NCBI GenBank assembly: GCA_017963875.1
Contig: JAGCTA010000045.1
Coordinates: 1-10,756, forward strand
DNA length: 10,756 nt
Source of the DNA: Victivallales bacterium
Lineage (GTDB): Bacteria > Verrucomicrobiota > Lentisphaeria > Oligosphaerales > Oligosphaeraceae
Direction of reading: 5' to 3'
The position numbers and the translations under genes are program-made. The notes under the pieces are model-generated. The model worked only from the letters and a program-made list of their open reading frames with translations. It ran no database searches and was not told where the DNA came from. Shown here piece by piece: positions 1 to 6,371 of the stretch; the stretch's first letter is position 1; each line of letters opens with the position of its first letter.

Positions 1-27
1 CCCAGGTTGAGCGAAGCGAAACCTGGG
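1..27. repeat. REP-like hairpin at the left edge
   Basis: Seen directly: perfect 8-bp inverted arms, CCCAGGTT (1-8) and AACCTGGG (20-27), enclose an 11-nt loop that contains AGCGA twice in tandem. The repeat begins at the first base of the window, so it may extend to the left. A similar short CCCAGG/CCTGGG stem is the style of dispersed REP elements in PVC genomes (recollection, not checked). It could also act as a terminator for the gene upstream of the window, but no T-run follows. No second copy occurs in this window. Confidence 0.55.
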
Positions 28-95
28 GGACGCAATCCTCTACAGGATAACGACCTCTAGAGGCCGAACCTACCATCTTGGGGAATAGAGCGTAA
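28..95. other. Leader region before the glycosyltransferase gene
   Basis: This short non-coding stretch contains a 10-bp perfect palindrome, CCTCTAGAGG (54-63), and a purine-rich GGGGAATAGAG just before the TTG start at 96. No clear -35/-10 pair is visible, so transcription may start further left. Confidence 0.3.
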
Positions 96-1643
96 TTGAA
101 AAAACTGATGTCATCCAATAGCAGCAAAAGAATTTCCCTTGAGACGTCAGGATCTTTTCTGTCAGAGCATCCCTTATGCGTACTAATAGGGGCCATGGTA
201 TTTTTCATGGTCTTTTTTGCCATTGTCGCCCACGCAGAACTGATTTGGTATGATGACGCCTTCAGCATGGTATCGTCTCAATATTCATGCATTGAACTAT
301 GGGATATTTCCAAGTATGATGTCCATCCGCCAACATATTATTACATATTAAAAACTTGGCAGTGTTTCTTTGGCGACAGCATCCAGGCGGCAAAAATGAT
401 GTCTCTTTGCGTGACGCTTTTGACCGCCGTCGTCATGTATGGGATTGGCAAGGAGATTGAAGGCAGGAGTTTTGGTGTTTGTTCTGCAATCGCCTTTTTG
501 GCTTTTCCAGGGGTATGCTATAACGCGGTTGAGATACGGATGTATACACTGACTGGGTGTATGGTCGCCGTCGCTGCATTCTTTCTTGTTCGCATTGTCA
601 AGTATCCACCATCATTTATCGATTATTTCCTGTTTTCATTATCTCTATTCGGCTGCACGGCTCTCTTGAATGCGGCGGCAGTGTATACCGCAACACTGTG
701 TAGTGTTCTTTTGCTTATTTTGCTCATCAGAAAGGATCTCAGAAAACTGGTATATGGTCTCGTGTCCACCATGGCAACGGGCATGTTTTTATTGCCGCTT
801 TTTCTCTTTCTTGTGCTTGACCAGTGCAAGTTAGTCAAAAATGATTTTTGGACGGCAAAATTCTCGATAGGGGACGTATTCTATGTTTTCATCACACCAT
901 ATATGGGTAGGGGATGTTTGCGTGAACTCAGTTTTGTCTGTTTTTTCCTGCTGTGGGCGATATCGCTGACAGGCGTATTTTTCATTTTCAAGGGAAACAA
1001 TTTACAAAGAAAAAAGACGATTATGCTTTCCATGACATGCGTTGCCATGCCAATGTTTTTGGGATGCGTGGCGTCACTTTGCCTTGACCGACTCGTGTTT
1101 ATCGGTCGTGCGTTTTATCCAGCCGTCGTTTTTCTTGTGGTTTTGCACATATCGGCATTGCGTGCCATCCCCGTGAAAAGCCTTCGATGGGCAGGGAATG
1201 GACTTCTTGTTGTGATGTTTCTTCACCAGATTGGAAGTTATGTGTTCGATATGAGAAACGGGGATGAGCCGAAAATGCGAAATGAAATGTTGGTTTCCTA
1301 TAAGGATGTCCCGTTGAGATGCTTTTGGGTATCATTGGGTATTAAACTGTCCTGTCTTTTTCCACAGCACACCATATATGTCGATAAAGAATATGATTCG
1401 AAGCAGGGTTTTCTTCCTTTCAGCCGCAACATGCGTACGCAGTCTCTGTCCGAAATCAAAGAATCTAGGTTTCTTTTTATGGAGTGTGGAGAGATTTCAG
1501 ATGATCTGAAGTCCTATCTATCCAGACATGGTTTCATAGCGAAGTTACTTCATTCGTGGAACAGCGAATACTCTAAAGAGCGGTATAACTTGTTTGAGGC
1601 AACCCGAACTGAAACAAAGACAAATGGAGCAAACGATGAATGA
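96..1643 (+). CDS. GT39/ArnT-like membrane glycosyltransferase (GT-C fold)
   Basis: This is a 515-residue multi-pass membrane protein. It has the hallmarks of the GT39/ArnT-like (PMT_2) family, which transfers sugars from polyprenyl-phosphate donors on the outer face of the cytoplasmic membrane. After a first hydrophobic segment (about residues 27-47) comes an exposed loop with the acidic pair D53-D54 in WYDDAF, the usual catalytic/metal position, and then DVHPPTYYY at 75-83, the family's D-x-HPP-x-YY motif. EIRMYTL at 146-152 matches the conserved E-x-R-x-Y segment. Several more hydrophobic helices run to about residue 386. A soluble tail of about 130 residues follows, shorter than in large ArnT proteins. 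The TTG at 96 has purine-rich sequence 5 nt upstream; the ATG at 108 is an alternative without an obvious Shine-Dalgarno. The 3' end overlaps the next gene by 8 nt, so the two are probably translationally coupled. The acceptor is unknown. GC content looks lower than in the genes that follow. Confidence 0.8.
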   Translation: MKKLMSSNSSKRISLETSGSFLSEHPLCVLIGAMVFFMVFFAIVAHAELIWYDDAFSMVSSQYSCIELWDISKYDVHPPTYYYILKTWQCFFGDSIQAAKMMSLCVTLLTAVVMYGIGKEIEGRSFGVCSAIAFLAFPGVCYNAVEIRMYTLTGCMVAVAAFFLVRIVKYPPSFIDYFLFSLSLFGCTALLNAAAVYTATLCSVLLLILLIRKDLRKLVYGLVSTMATGMFLLPLFLFLVLDQCKLVKNDFWTAKFSIGDVFYVFITPYMGRGCLRELSFVCFFLLWAISLTGVFFIFKGNNLQRKKTIMLSMTCVAMPMFLGCVASLCLDRLVFIGRAFYPAVVFLVVLHISALRAIPVKSLRWAGNGLLVVMFLHQIGSYVFDMRNGDEPKMRNEMLVSYKDVPLRCFWVSLGIKLSCLFPQHTIYVDKEYDSKQGFLPFSRNMRTQSLSEIKESRFLFMECGEISDDLKSYLSRHGFIAKLLHSWNSEYSKERYNLFEATRTETKTNGANDE

Positions 1644-3474
1644 TTGCATATTGGACAATGGAATAATACGCGTGGCAGTACCAGAAGACGCTTCGCGGCT
1701 GACGGTTTCCTCAAAGAAAACTGGTTTTGGTTACACTGCAAGCGACTATGTGTCATTTACATACGGAAACTTCTATGTTTTCGATTTAGTGAAGCACGCA
1801 GTCGGAAGCGCCGTGATGTCAGGCGACAGCATTCACATTACCTTTGAAAGGATGGATTACTGGGCGCGTTTCCCTGAAAACGGTTTCAAGAAGCCCAAGA
1901 ACGGTCCAGACCTGCGGTTTTGTTTTTCAATTCGTCTTCAGGATGATGAAGTGGCGTTTTCAATCGATGAAATAACAGGTCTTGATGATGAGACGCTGTC
2001 TGTTTCCTTCCCTAACAGGCCGTTGCGATGGAATCAAGCCGACCATGCGACACTGGTTGTCGGCAGCCGAGGCTGCGGTGCATTGGTGCCGTTTCCAGGG
2101 CAGCCGTCGTTCAGAACGACAAACCGCACGGAGATTCTTCCACTCTATGGCATCTACGGTAATGACGGCGGCATGGCCGTCCGATATGGCGACCGCTTTG
2201 ACCAGTGGACGACGGTTTCAATTACACAGGACGCGTGTTTCATTGATACTGCGTATGATTTCATCAGGGGAATCGCCGAATACCGTCGCACGTTATACAT
2301 GTCATTTCTCGCGGCAGGCGAGGGATATGTGACGATTGCCAAGAACTATCGCCGCCATGTCGAAAAGGAGGGCAGGCTGTTCAAGTTGAAGGACAAGATA
2401 GCGGATAATCCAGAGGTAGGGAAGTTGCCAGGCAGCGTCATCTGGAAGCATAATGTCTATTGGACGCAGAAGCCGCCAGCAGGCGTGGAACATGACTACA
2501 GCCTATACGTTCTTGACAAGGCGGCGGGGGATGACGATGGCAAGCCGAACAACTGGACGGCGCGGGAGGTCTTTGACACGGCTCATGCGGCTGGCTTCGA
2601 TAGGGTCTGCATTCTCAATACAGGCTGGAACCGCTACGGCTTTGATTCAGGCTATCCGACCCGTTTCCCTGTCAATCCTGAACGAGGTACGGCAGATGAC
2701 TTCAAAAATTGCGCGGATTATGGTCGCTCGCTTTCTGAAGATTACATCCTTTCCGTCCATGACAACTACCGTGATTGCTATCGCAACTCGCCAGAATTCA
2801 ATTTTGATGAAATGATCCAGACCGTTGACGGCGCACCATTGCGTGGCGGAATCTGGCATGGCGGCCGTTGCTATCTGATGTGCACGAAGAACGGCGTAAA
2901 ATACGCAAAACGCGACTTGCCTCGAATTGCCGAACTGACGGGGCGGGGCTGCATTTACATCGATGTTCTCGGCTGTACGACGTTCCAGCCATGCTTCCAT
3001 CCCAACCACCCAGGCTCAGCACGAGACGATGCCTTTGGGCGCATGGAGATTCTACGCGAGGCAAAACGGTGCTTTGGTGCCGTAGCGACGGAATGCAACC
3101 CTGCCGACTACTGTCTGGACTGCGTTGATTTGGGGGCCTATGTACAGTTGACGACTTGGCGGACTGCCCTGCATTCTATATCAATACCGCTTTGGCAGTT
3201 GATTTACCATGACTGTGTCTTGAATTTCGCCGCAGTCGGCCATTCGGGGATGATGGGCGCTGAGTTCCGTGCTACTCAAGCGCTCTATACACTTCTTCCG
3301 ACAAAGTTTGACAACCATAACCTTCGAATTTCCAATGAACTGCGGAATACATGCCTTGAGGAGATGGTTTCTCACGAGTTTCTGGATGGCAACTGCCAGC
3401 GGACAGTGTTTTCAGACGGTATGGTGATTACTGCGAATCTCGTCACTGGCGAGTGGAAGGCCATGCGGCAATAA
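1636..3474 (+). CDS. Putative cytoplasmic glycoside hydrolase, DUF5696/GH101-like
   Basis: The protein has 612 residues and no signal peptide. The start at 1636 is chosen because GGAG (1626-1629) sits 6 nt upstream; a TTG at 1594 and an ATG at 1624 are in frame but less well placed. The N-terminal 220 residues look like the beta-sandwich that precedes the barrel in large glycosidases. Next comes a linker of the type seen in DUF5696/GH101-related proteins: YVTIAKNYRRHVEKEGRL from residue 231, then an NPEV segment. The barrel follows, with YIDVLG and ATECNP. D443 and E486, at the ends of adjacent strands, are the best candidates for nucleophile and acid/base. GH101 enzymes use a D/E pair in the same order about 30 residues apart; here the spacing is 43. 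The family assignment is from memory of motifs and is not firm. Sitting between a glycosyltransferase and a GH2 enzyme, it probably acts on an imported oligosaccharide. Substrate unknown. Confidence 0.6.
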   Translation: MNDCILDNGIIRVAVPEDASRLTVSSKKTGFGYTASDYVSFTYGNFYVFDLVKHAVGSAVMSGDSIHITFERMDYWARFPENGFKKPKNGPDLRFCFSIRLQDDEVAFSIDEITGLDDETLSVSFPNRPLRWNQADHATLVVGSRGCGALVPFPGQPSFRTTNRTEILPLYGIYGNDGGMAVRYGDRFDQWTTVSITQDACFIDTAYDFIRGIAEYRRTLYMSFLAAGEGYVTIAKNYRRHVEKEGRLFKLKDKIADNPEVGKLPGSVIWKHNVYWTQKPPAGVEHDYSLYVLDKAAGDDDGKPNNWTAREVFDTAHAAGFDRVCILNTGWNRYGFDSGYPTRFPVNPERGTADDFKNCADYGRSLSEDYILSVHDNYRDCYRNSPEFNFDEMIQTVDGAPLRGGIWHGGRCYLMCTKNGVKYAKRDLPRIAELTGRGCIYIDVLGCTTFQPCFHPNHPGSARDDAFGRMEILREAKRCFGAVATECNPADYCLDCVDLGAYVQLTTWRTALHSISIPLWQLIYHDCVLNFAAVGHSGMMGAEFRATQALYTLLPTKFDNHNLRISNELRNTCLEEMVSHEFLDGNCQRTVFSDGMVITANLVTGEWKAMRQ

Positions 3475-3497
3475 ATCGAACTAAGGGAACCACGAAC

Positions 3498-5186
3498 ATG
3501 CAAAATTTAGATTTGAACGGTCTTTGGAACTTTTCTTTTCATCCAAGAAAATCTCTTGAGGAAGTGAATCCATCGGAGCCAATGAGCGATTGGATATGCG
3601 TGCCTGGATGCTTTGATGCCATGCCGCCATGCTATTGTCAGCGTGGATGCGCCGTATATTCCCGTACGTTCACTTTGCAGGAAGACTGGAGGAAAGGCTG
3701 GCTTAGGATTGACGGCATGGGATTGCGCGGCAGGTTCTTTCTTGATGATCGTTTGCTTGGAAACTGTAGTCTTCCGTATTCGGCCTTTGAACTCGAATGC
3801 GGTTCGTTGAACGCTGGAGTCCATCGCCTTACTGCTCTGATAGACAACAACTTCGATTCCGAGAAGATGAAGTTGTTTCTGCCTTACTATGATTTCTACG
3901 CATTCGGTGGATTATATCATGGCGTGTCGTTGCGCCTGAGCAAGGAAGAGAATCCTCTTGACAGAATCTTTGTCAGGACAGTGGATTATCGCACCAGAAA
4001 ACTGAATTTGGAATTTGTCTTCAAAAAAAACGTGCCAGAAAAGTTCACGGTGCTTCTTTCAATCAACCATGAACAAGAAAAATCATACATAGTCGATCAT
4101 GGAGAGTTGACGATTGAAAGACCAGATCTGGCGCTTTGGGCACCCGAATCTCCTGCTCTTCATACATTGGCTGCACGGATTGGTCAGGATACCATGACGG
4201 AAAACTTCGGCATTCGAGAGATTCGCACGGAGAATGCACGTATTCTGCTGAATGGGAAGCCAATTTACCTGAAAGGGTTCAATCGGCATGAATCGGCACC
4301 AATCAGCGGGGCAGCCACGACACTCCAGGAGATGCTCATTGATCTGCAGCATCTCAAGTCGTTGCATGTCAACTTTATCCGTGGATGTCACTATCCGCAG
4401 TCACAGACATTTTTGCATCTTTGCGACCAAATGGGGTTTCTTGTTTGGGAAGAGAGTCTCGGCTGGGGGAATTCTCCTTCGCAGAAGTCAGACCAGACCT
4501 TTGTGGCACAGCAGATTGAGCAGACTCGTCTGATGGTGAGAAACAGTTTTAACCACCCAAGCGTTATCATTTTCGCCTTCTTGAATGAAAACGATTCCAG
4601 AAGCGATGCCGCCGTTGACCTCTGCCGCAAACTGGCGGATACGATTCGTGATGAAAAATCAGGTCGCCTTGTCACCTTCGCCAATAGCCATAACTTTGAA
4701 GACCGTGTCTTGGAAACCATGGACATTTTGACCTTCAACACCTATCCAGGCTGGATTCAGGCGGACATCGCAGAGGATCCGCTGGCGGAAATTGCCCCGC
4801 ATCTGGAAAAACTTGTCCAGCATTTGCGGAAACTTCATGGCAAGGAGAAGCCGATTCTTGTCTCAGAGATGGGCTGCTGTGGAATCTATGGCCAGCATGA
4901 CGAAGCAGGCGCGCAATGGACGGAGGAATTCCAGGCGGGGTATCTGGCCAAGGTTATCGACACCGTTACCGCGTCACCAGACATTTCAGGCATAACGTTG
5001 TGGCAGATGAATGATGCCAAAAGTTATCATCGTGCTGGTGCAAATATCCGATGCAAGCCAATGGCCCAGAATCTGGCTGGTGTCTATGACCAATATCGCA
5101 GGGCAAAACTTGCCGCGCAGATTGTTCGTGAGAAATTCGGTCAAATCGACAATGATGCGGAAAGGCAGGATAGGGCCTCTTCATGA
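3498..5186 (+). CDS. GH2 family beta-glycosidase (beta-galactosidase/beta-glucuronidase type)
   Basis: The start at 3498 has AAGGGA 9 nt upstream and gives MQNLDLNGLWNF, the usual N-terminus of cytoplasmic GH2 enzymes; an ATG at 3453 lies inside the previous gene. The 562 residues hold the standard order: sugar-binding jelly roll (about 1-160), Ig-like domain (about 160-250) and TIM barrel. NRHE at 262-265 is the classic GH2 signature. NHPSVIIFAFLNEN places the acid/base at E364, and PILVSEMG places the nucleophile at E457. Both catalytic residues are intact. At the C-terminal end, where beta-glucuronidases carry an N-x-K carboxylate-binding motif, this protein reads NLAG before VYDQYRR: the Asn is there but the Lys is not. 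That argues against a typical glucuronidase. No signal peptide is present, so it is cytoplasmic. It lies 23 nt after the preceding hydrolase gene and probably shares its mRNA. Its stop codon abuts that of the convergent AraC gene. Confidence 0.88.
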   Translation: MQNLDLNGLWNFSFHPRKSLEEVNPSEPMSDWICVPGCFDAMPPCYCQRGCAVYSRTFTLQEDWRKGWLRIDGMGLRGRFFLDDRLLGNCSLPYSAFELECGSLNAGVHRLTALIDNNFDSEKMKLFLPYYDFYAFGGLYHGVSLRLSKEENPLDRIFVRTVDYRTRKLNLEFVFKKNVPEKFTVLLSINHEQEKSYIVDHGELTIERPDLALWAPESPALHTLAARIGQDTMTENFGIREIRTENARILLNGKPIYLKGFNRHESAPISGAATTLQEMLIDLQHLKSLHVNFIRGCHYPQSQTFLHLCDQMGFLVWEESLGWGNSPSQKSDQTFVAQQIEQTRLMVRNSFNHPSVIIFAFLNENDSRSDAAVDLCRKLADTIRDEKSGRLVTFANSHNFEDRVLETMDILTFNTYPGWIQADIAEDPLAEIAPHLEKLVQHLRKLHGKEKPILVSEMGCCGIYGQHDEAGAQWTEEFQAGYLAKVIDTVTASPDISGITLWQMNDAKSYHRAGANIRCKPMAQNLAGVYDQYRRAKLAAQIVREKFGQIDNDAERQDRASS

Positions 5187-6071
5187 ATCCTTTTTACGGA
5201 TCTGCCCAGGTGACAGGCCGATTGCCTTGCGGAATTGCTGACCAAAATAACTTACGTTGCAGAATCCGCATTGGTCAGCGATTTGCTTGACGGGCAGGGT
5301 GGTTTCCTCAAGCATCTGCTTGGCGCGTTTCATGCGCATATCAAGCAGATAGTCGATGGGGGCCATGCCTGTCGCCGTCTTGAAATAGCGGTAGAACGTC
5401 TTGGGTGTCATGTGCGTATGGCGCGCGAGGTCTTCGCATGTGATTCGTGTCGCAATCTGCTGGTTCATATACTGCAATACGTTTGCAAGGGCAAACAAAT
5501 GATCGTTCTGGACGTCAATCATAGACGTATAGTATCGACACAGGAGGATAAGGAAACGCTTGAGTAGCAGGTTGAGCATGCTTTTGAAATGAAGTCCCTG
5601 TGTTTTCAACTCATGCTCCATTTGCTCCATGATTTCGGCCAGCGCCTCGACTTGTTCGACACTCAATTGCACATGCTTCTGGAAACGGTCGTTGCTTCGG
5701 AAGCGTGGTTCCAACTCAAAGAAGACGCGCAAGGCAGGCTCCTGGGCCAGTTCCAGATGCTGATTCAGCACAGAACTGTCTTTCAGAAGGAGGTTATAGA
5801 CAACAAGGTTTTCCTGAAATGTATATGAATGGGAGTGGTCGGGGCAGAGGAGGAACAAATCGCCGCTTTTGATTGAGAATTTCTCGCGTGATGAACAGTA
5901 TGTTCCCGTCCCCGAGACGACAAGGGCGATTTCAAGATACGTGTGGGAGTGCATTGGAGTTAGTGTCTTTTTGTCCCGCACATTGAAAACGGCAATCGGA
6001 CAGTCGGGGACAGGGGACAATTCTTCCCAATAGAATCTTTCACTTGGTATATTAGTACGTTGCGTACTCAT
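5181..6071 (-). CDS. AraC-family transcriptional regulator with cupin sensor domain
   Basis: This 296-residue protein has the standard two-domain AraC layout. The N-terminal cupin (about residues 25-110) shows MHSHTYLEIALVVSGTGTY with H41, H43 and E47, followed by GDLFLLCPDHSHSY, which fits the AraC_binding fold that senses small ligands, often sugars. The C-terminal domain (about 192-293) has two helix-turn-helix units: CEDLARHTHMTPKTFYRYFK at 212-231, and VKQIADQCGFCNVSYFGQQF from 261 followed by the conserved GLSP. The start ATG is at 6071-6069 on the minus strand without a strong Shine-Dalgarno. A promoter-like element lies 37 nt upstream (6108-6140). It is transcribed towards the GH2 gene and away from the secreted enzyme gene, and so is a good candidate for regulator of both. 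The ligand is unknown. Confidence 0.93.
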   Translation of the reverse strand: MSTQRTNIPSERFYWEELSPVPDCPIAVFNVRDKKTLTPMHSHTYLEIALVVSGTGTYCSSREKFSIKSGDLFLLCPDHSHSYTFQENLVVYNLLLKDSSVLNQHLELAQEPALRVFFELEPRFRSNDRFQKHVQLSVEQVEALAEIMEQMEHELKTQGLHFKSMLNLLLKRFLILLCRYYTSMIDVQNDHLFALANVLQYMNQQIATRITCEDLARHTHMTPKTFYRYFKTATGMAPIDYLLDMRMKRAKQMLEETTLPVKQIADQCGFCNVSYFGQQFRKAIGLSPGQIRKKDS

Positions 6072-6093
6072 CTGATAATCTGATATAGAGTTC

Positions 6094-6178
6094 TCTCAAT
6101 AACGAGACTCAATATAATATTGTTTTCTAAATCCGCAAAGTATTGAGACTTTCAAGACGGGAATTGTTCAATAGCGAG
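6094..6178. promoter_or_regulatory. Cluster of CTCAATA-type motifs in the divergent region
   Basis: CTCAATA occurs at 6095-6101 and 6108-6114, its reverse complement TATTGAG at 6141-6147, and the variant TTCAATA at 6167-6173. Two of these belong to an 11-nt direct repeat, TCAATAACGAG (6096-6106) and TCAATAGCGAG (6168-6178), identical at 10 of 11 positions and 72 nt apart. An odd-centred palindrome, CAATAT-A-ATATTG, spans 6110-6122. The copies flank and overlap the AraC promoter-like element, which would suit autoregulation. AT-rich sequence makes chance repeats more likely. Confidence 0.35.
6108..6140 (-). promoter_or_regulatory. Promoter-like element for the AraC gene, shared with 8950-8982
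   Basis: Read on the minus strand, this 33-nt stretch begins CTTTGCGGA, has AAAAC in the middle and ends TTATATTGAG. It matches 27 of 33 positions of the element at 8950-8982 when aligned by eye without gaps. TTTG and TATATTG are 19 nt apart, close to the TTTG / TAnnTTTG promoter described in Bacteroidota. As a sigma70-type reading, TTGCGG and TATATT are 16 nt apart. Its end lies 37 nt before the AraC start codon. Function is inferred from repetition and placement. Confidence 0.55.
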
Positions 6179-6189
6179 TAATTTTCTTT

Positions 6190-6243
6190 TTTTGTCCATA
6201 TAATGATATATTTGTCTCAAAAATGTTATTGAAAAGGACAAAA
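6190..6243. repeat. Inverted repeat TTTTGTCC / GGACAAAA
   Basis: Perfect 8-bp arms at 6190-6197 and 6236-6243 are separated by 38 nt and bracket the 20-bp direct repeats. With such a long loop it is more likely a pair of protein-binding half-sites than a stable hairpin. Role unknown. Confidence 0.4.
6191..6230 (+). promoter_or_regulatory. 20-bp tandem direct repeat, candidate AraC-type operator
   Basis: Two adjacent 20-nt units, 6191-6210 and 6211-6230, both begin TTTGTC and share an AATG core at the same offset; 14 of 20 positions agree by eye. A period of about two helical turns is the usual spacing of the half-sites bound by one AraC-family dimer. A perfect TATAAT (6199-6204) lies inside the first unit, and TATATTTG (6207-6214) spans the junction. 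Operator function is inferred. Confidence 0.4.
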
Positions 6244-6263
6244 TAAACAGTAAAATTATAGTA

Positions 6264-6278
6264 ACATCCAGTGGATGT
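6264..6278. promoter_or_regulatory. Odd-centred palindrome ACATCCA-G-TGGATGT
   Basis: This is a perfect 15-nt palindrome with 7-bp arms, about 94 nt before the secreted enzyme gene. It is GC-richer than the surrounding AT-rich sequence, which makes it stand out. It could be an operator for a dimeric regulator other than the AraC protein, whose family usually binds direct repeats. It could also be a small hairpin in the 5' leader. Confidence 0.35.
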
Positions 6279-6371
6279 CTGTTGTCATCGCATTTTCAAT
6301 TCACTAGAAGTGGAAGCCATAACCAAATTGGATGATATAAATTTATAACTGTCTAAATGGGAGTCAATTGG

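Larger units (their letters stand above)
6072..6371. other. Divergent intergenic region between the AraC and secreted enzyme genes
   Basis: These 300 bp are non-coding, clearly AT-richer than the flanking genes, and dense in short symmetric elements: the AraC promoter-like element, the CTCAATA cluster, the 20-bp direct repeats, and the palindromes at 6264-6278 and 6336-6347 (TATAAATTTATA). No -35 box is obvious for the rightward gene, which would suit a promoter that needs an activator. Confidence 0.6.

Noticed and set aside
1594..1635. TTG at 1594 or ATG at 1624 as the start of the DUF5696-like hydrolase
   Set aside because: Both lie deep in the glycosyltransferase gene without a Shine-Dalgarno; the ATG at 1636 has GGAG at 6 nt.
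3453..3497. ATG at 3453 as the GH2 start
   Set aside because: It overlaps the previous gene and adds 15 residues foreign to GH2 N-termini; 3498 has AAGGGA upstream and begins the normal LNGLWNF region.
5205..5220. CCCAGGTGACAGG as a second copy of the left-edge REP hairpin
   Set aside because: It shares only CCCAGGT, has no matching arm, and lies in the AraC coding sequence.
6176..6204. A sigma70 promoter built on the perfect TATAAT at 6199
   Set aside because: No recognisable -35 hexamer lies 16-18 nt upstream, so it was left as part of the operator-like repeat.
6210..6260. CRISPR-like or longer tandem repeat array in the divergent region
   Set aside because: Only two 20-bp units exist and they are imperfect and unspaced; no third unit continues the pattern.
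6357..6371. ATG at 6357 as the start of the secreted protein
   Set aside because: The GGGAG needed for initiation lies inside that extension and is correctly spaced for the ATG at 6372.
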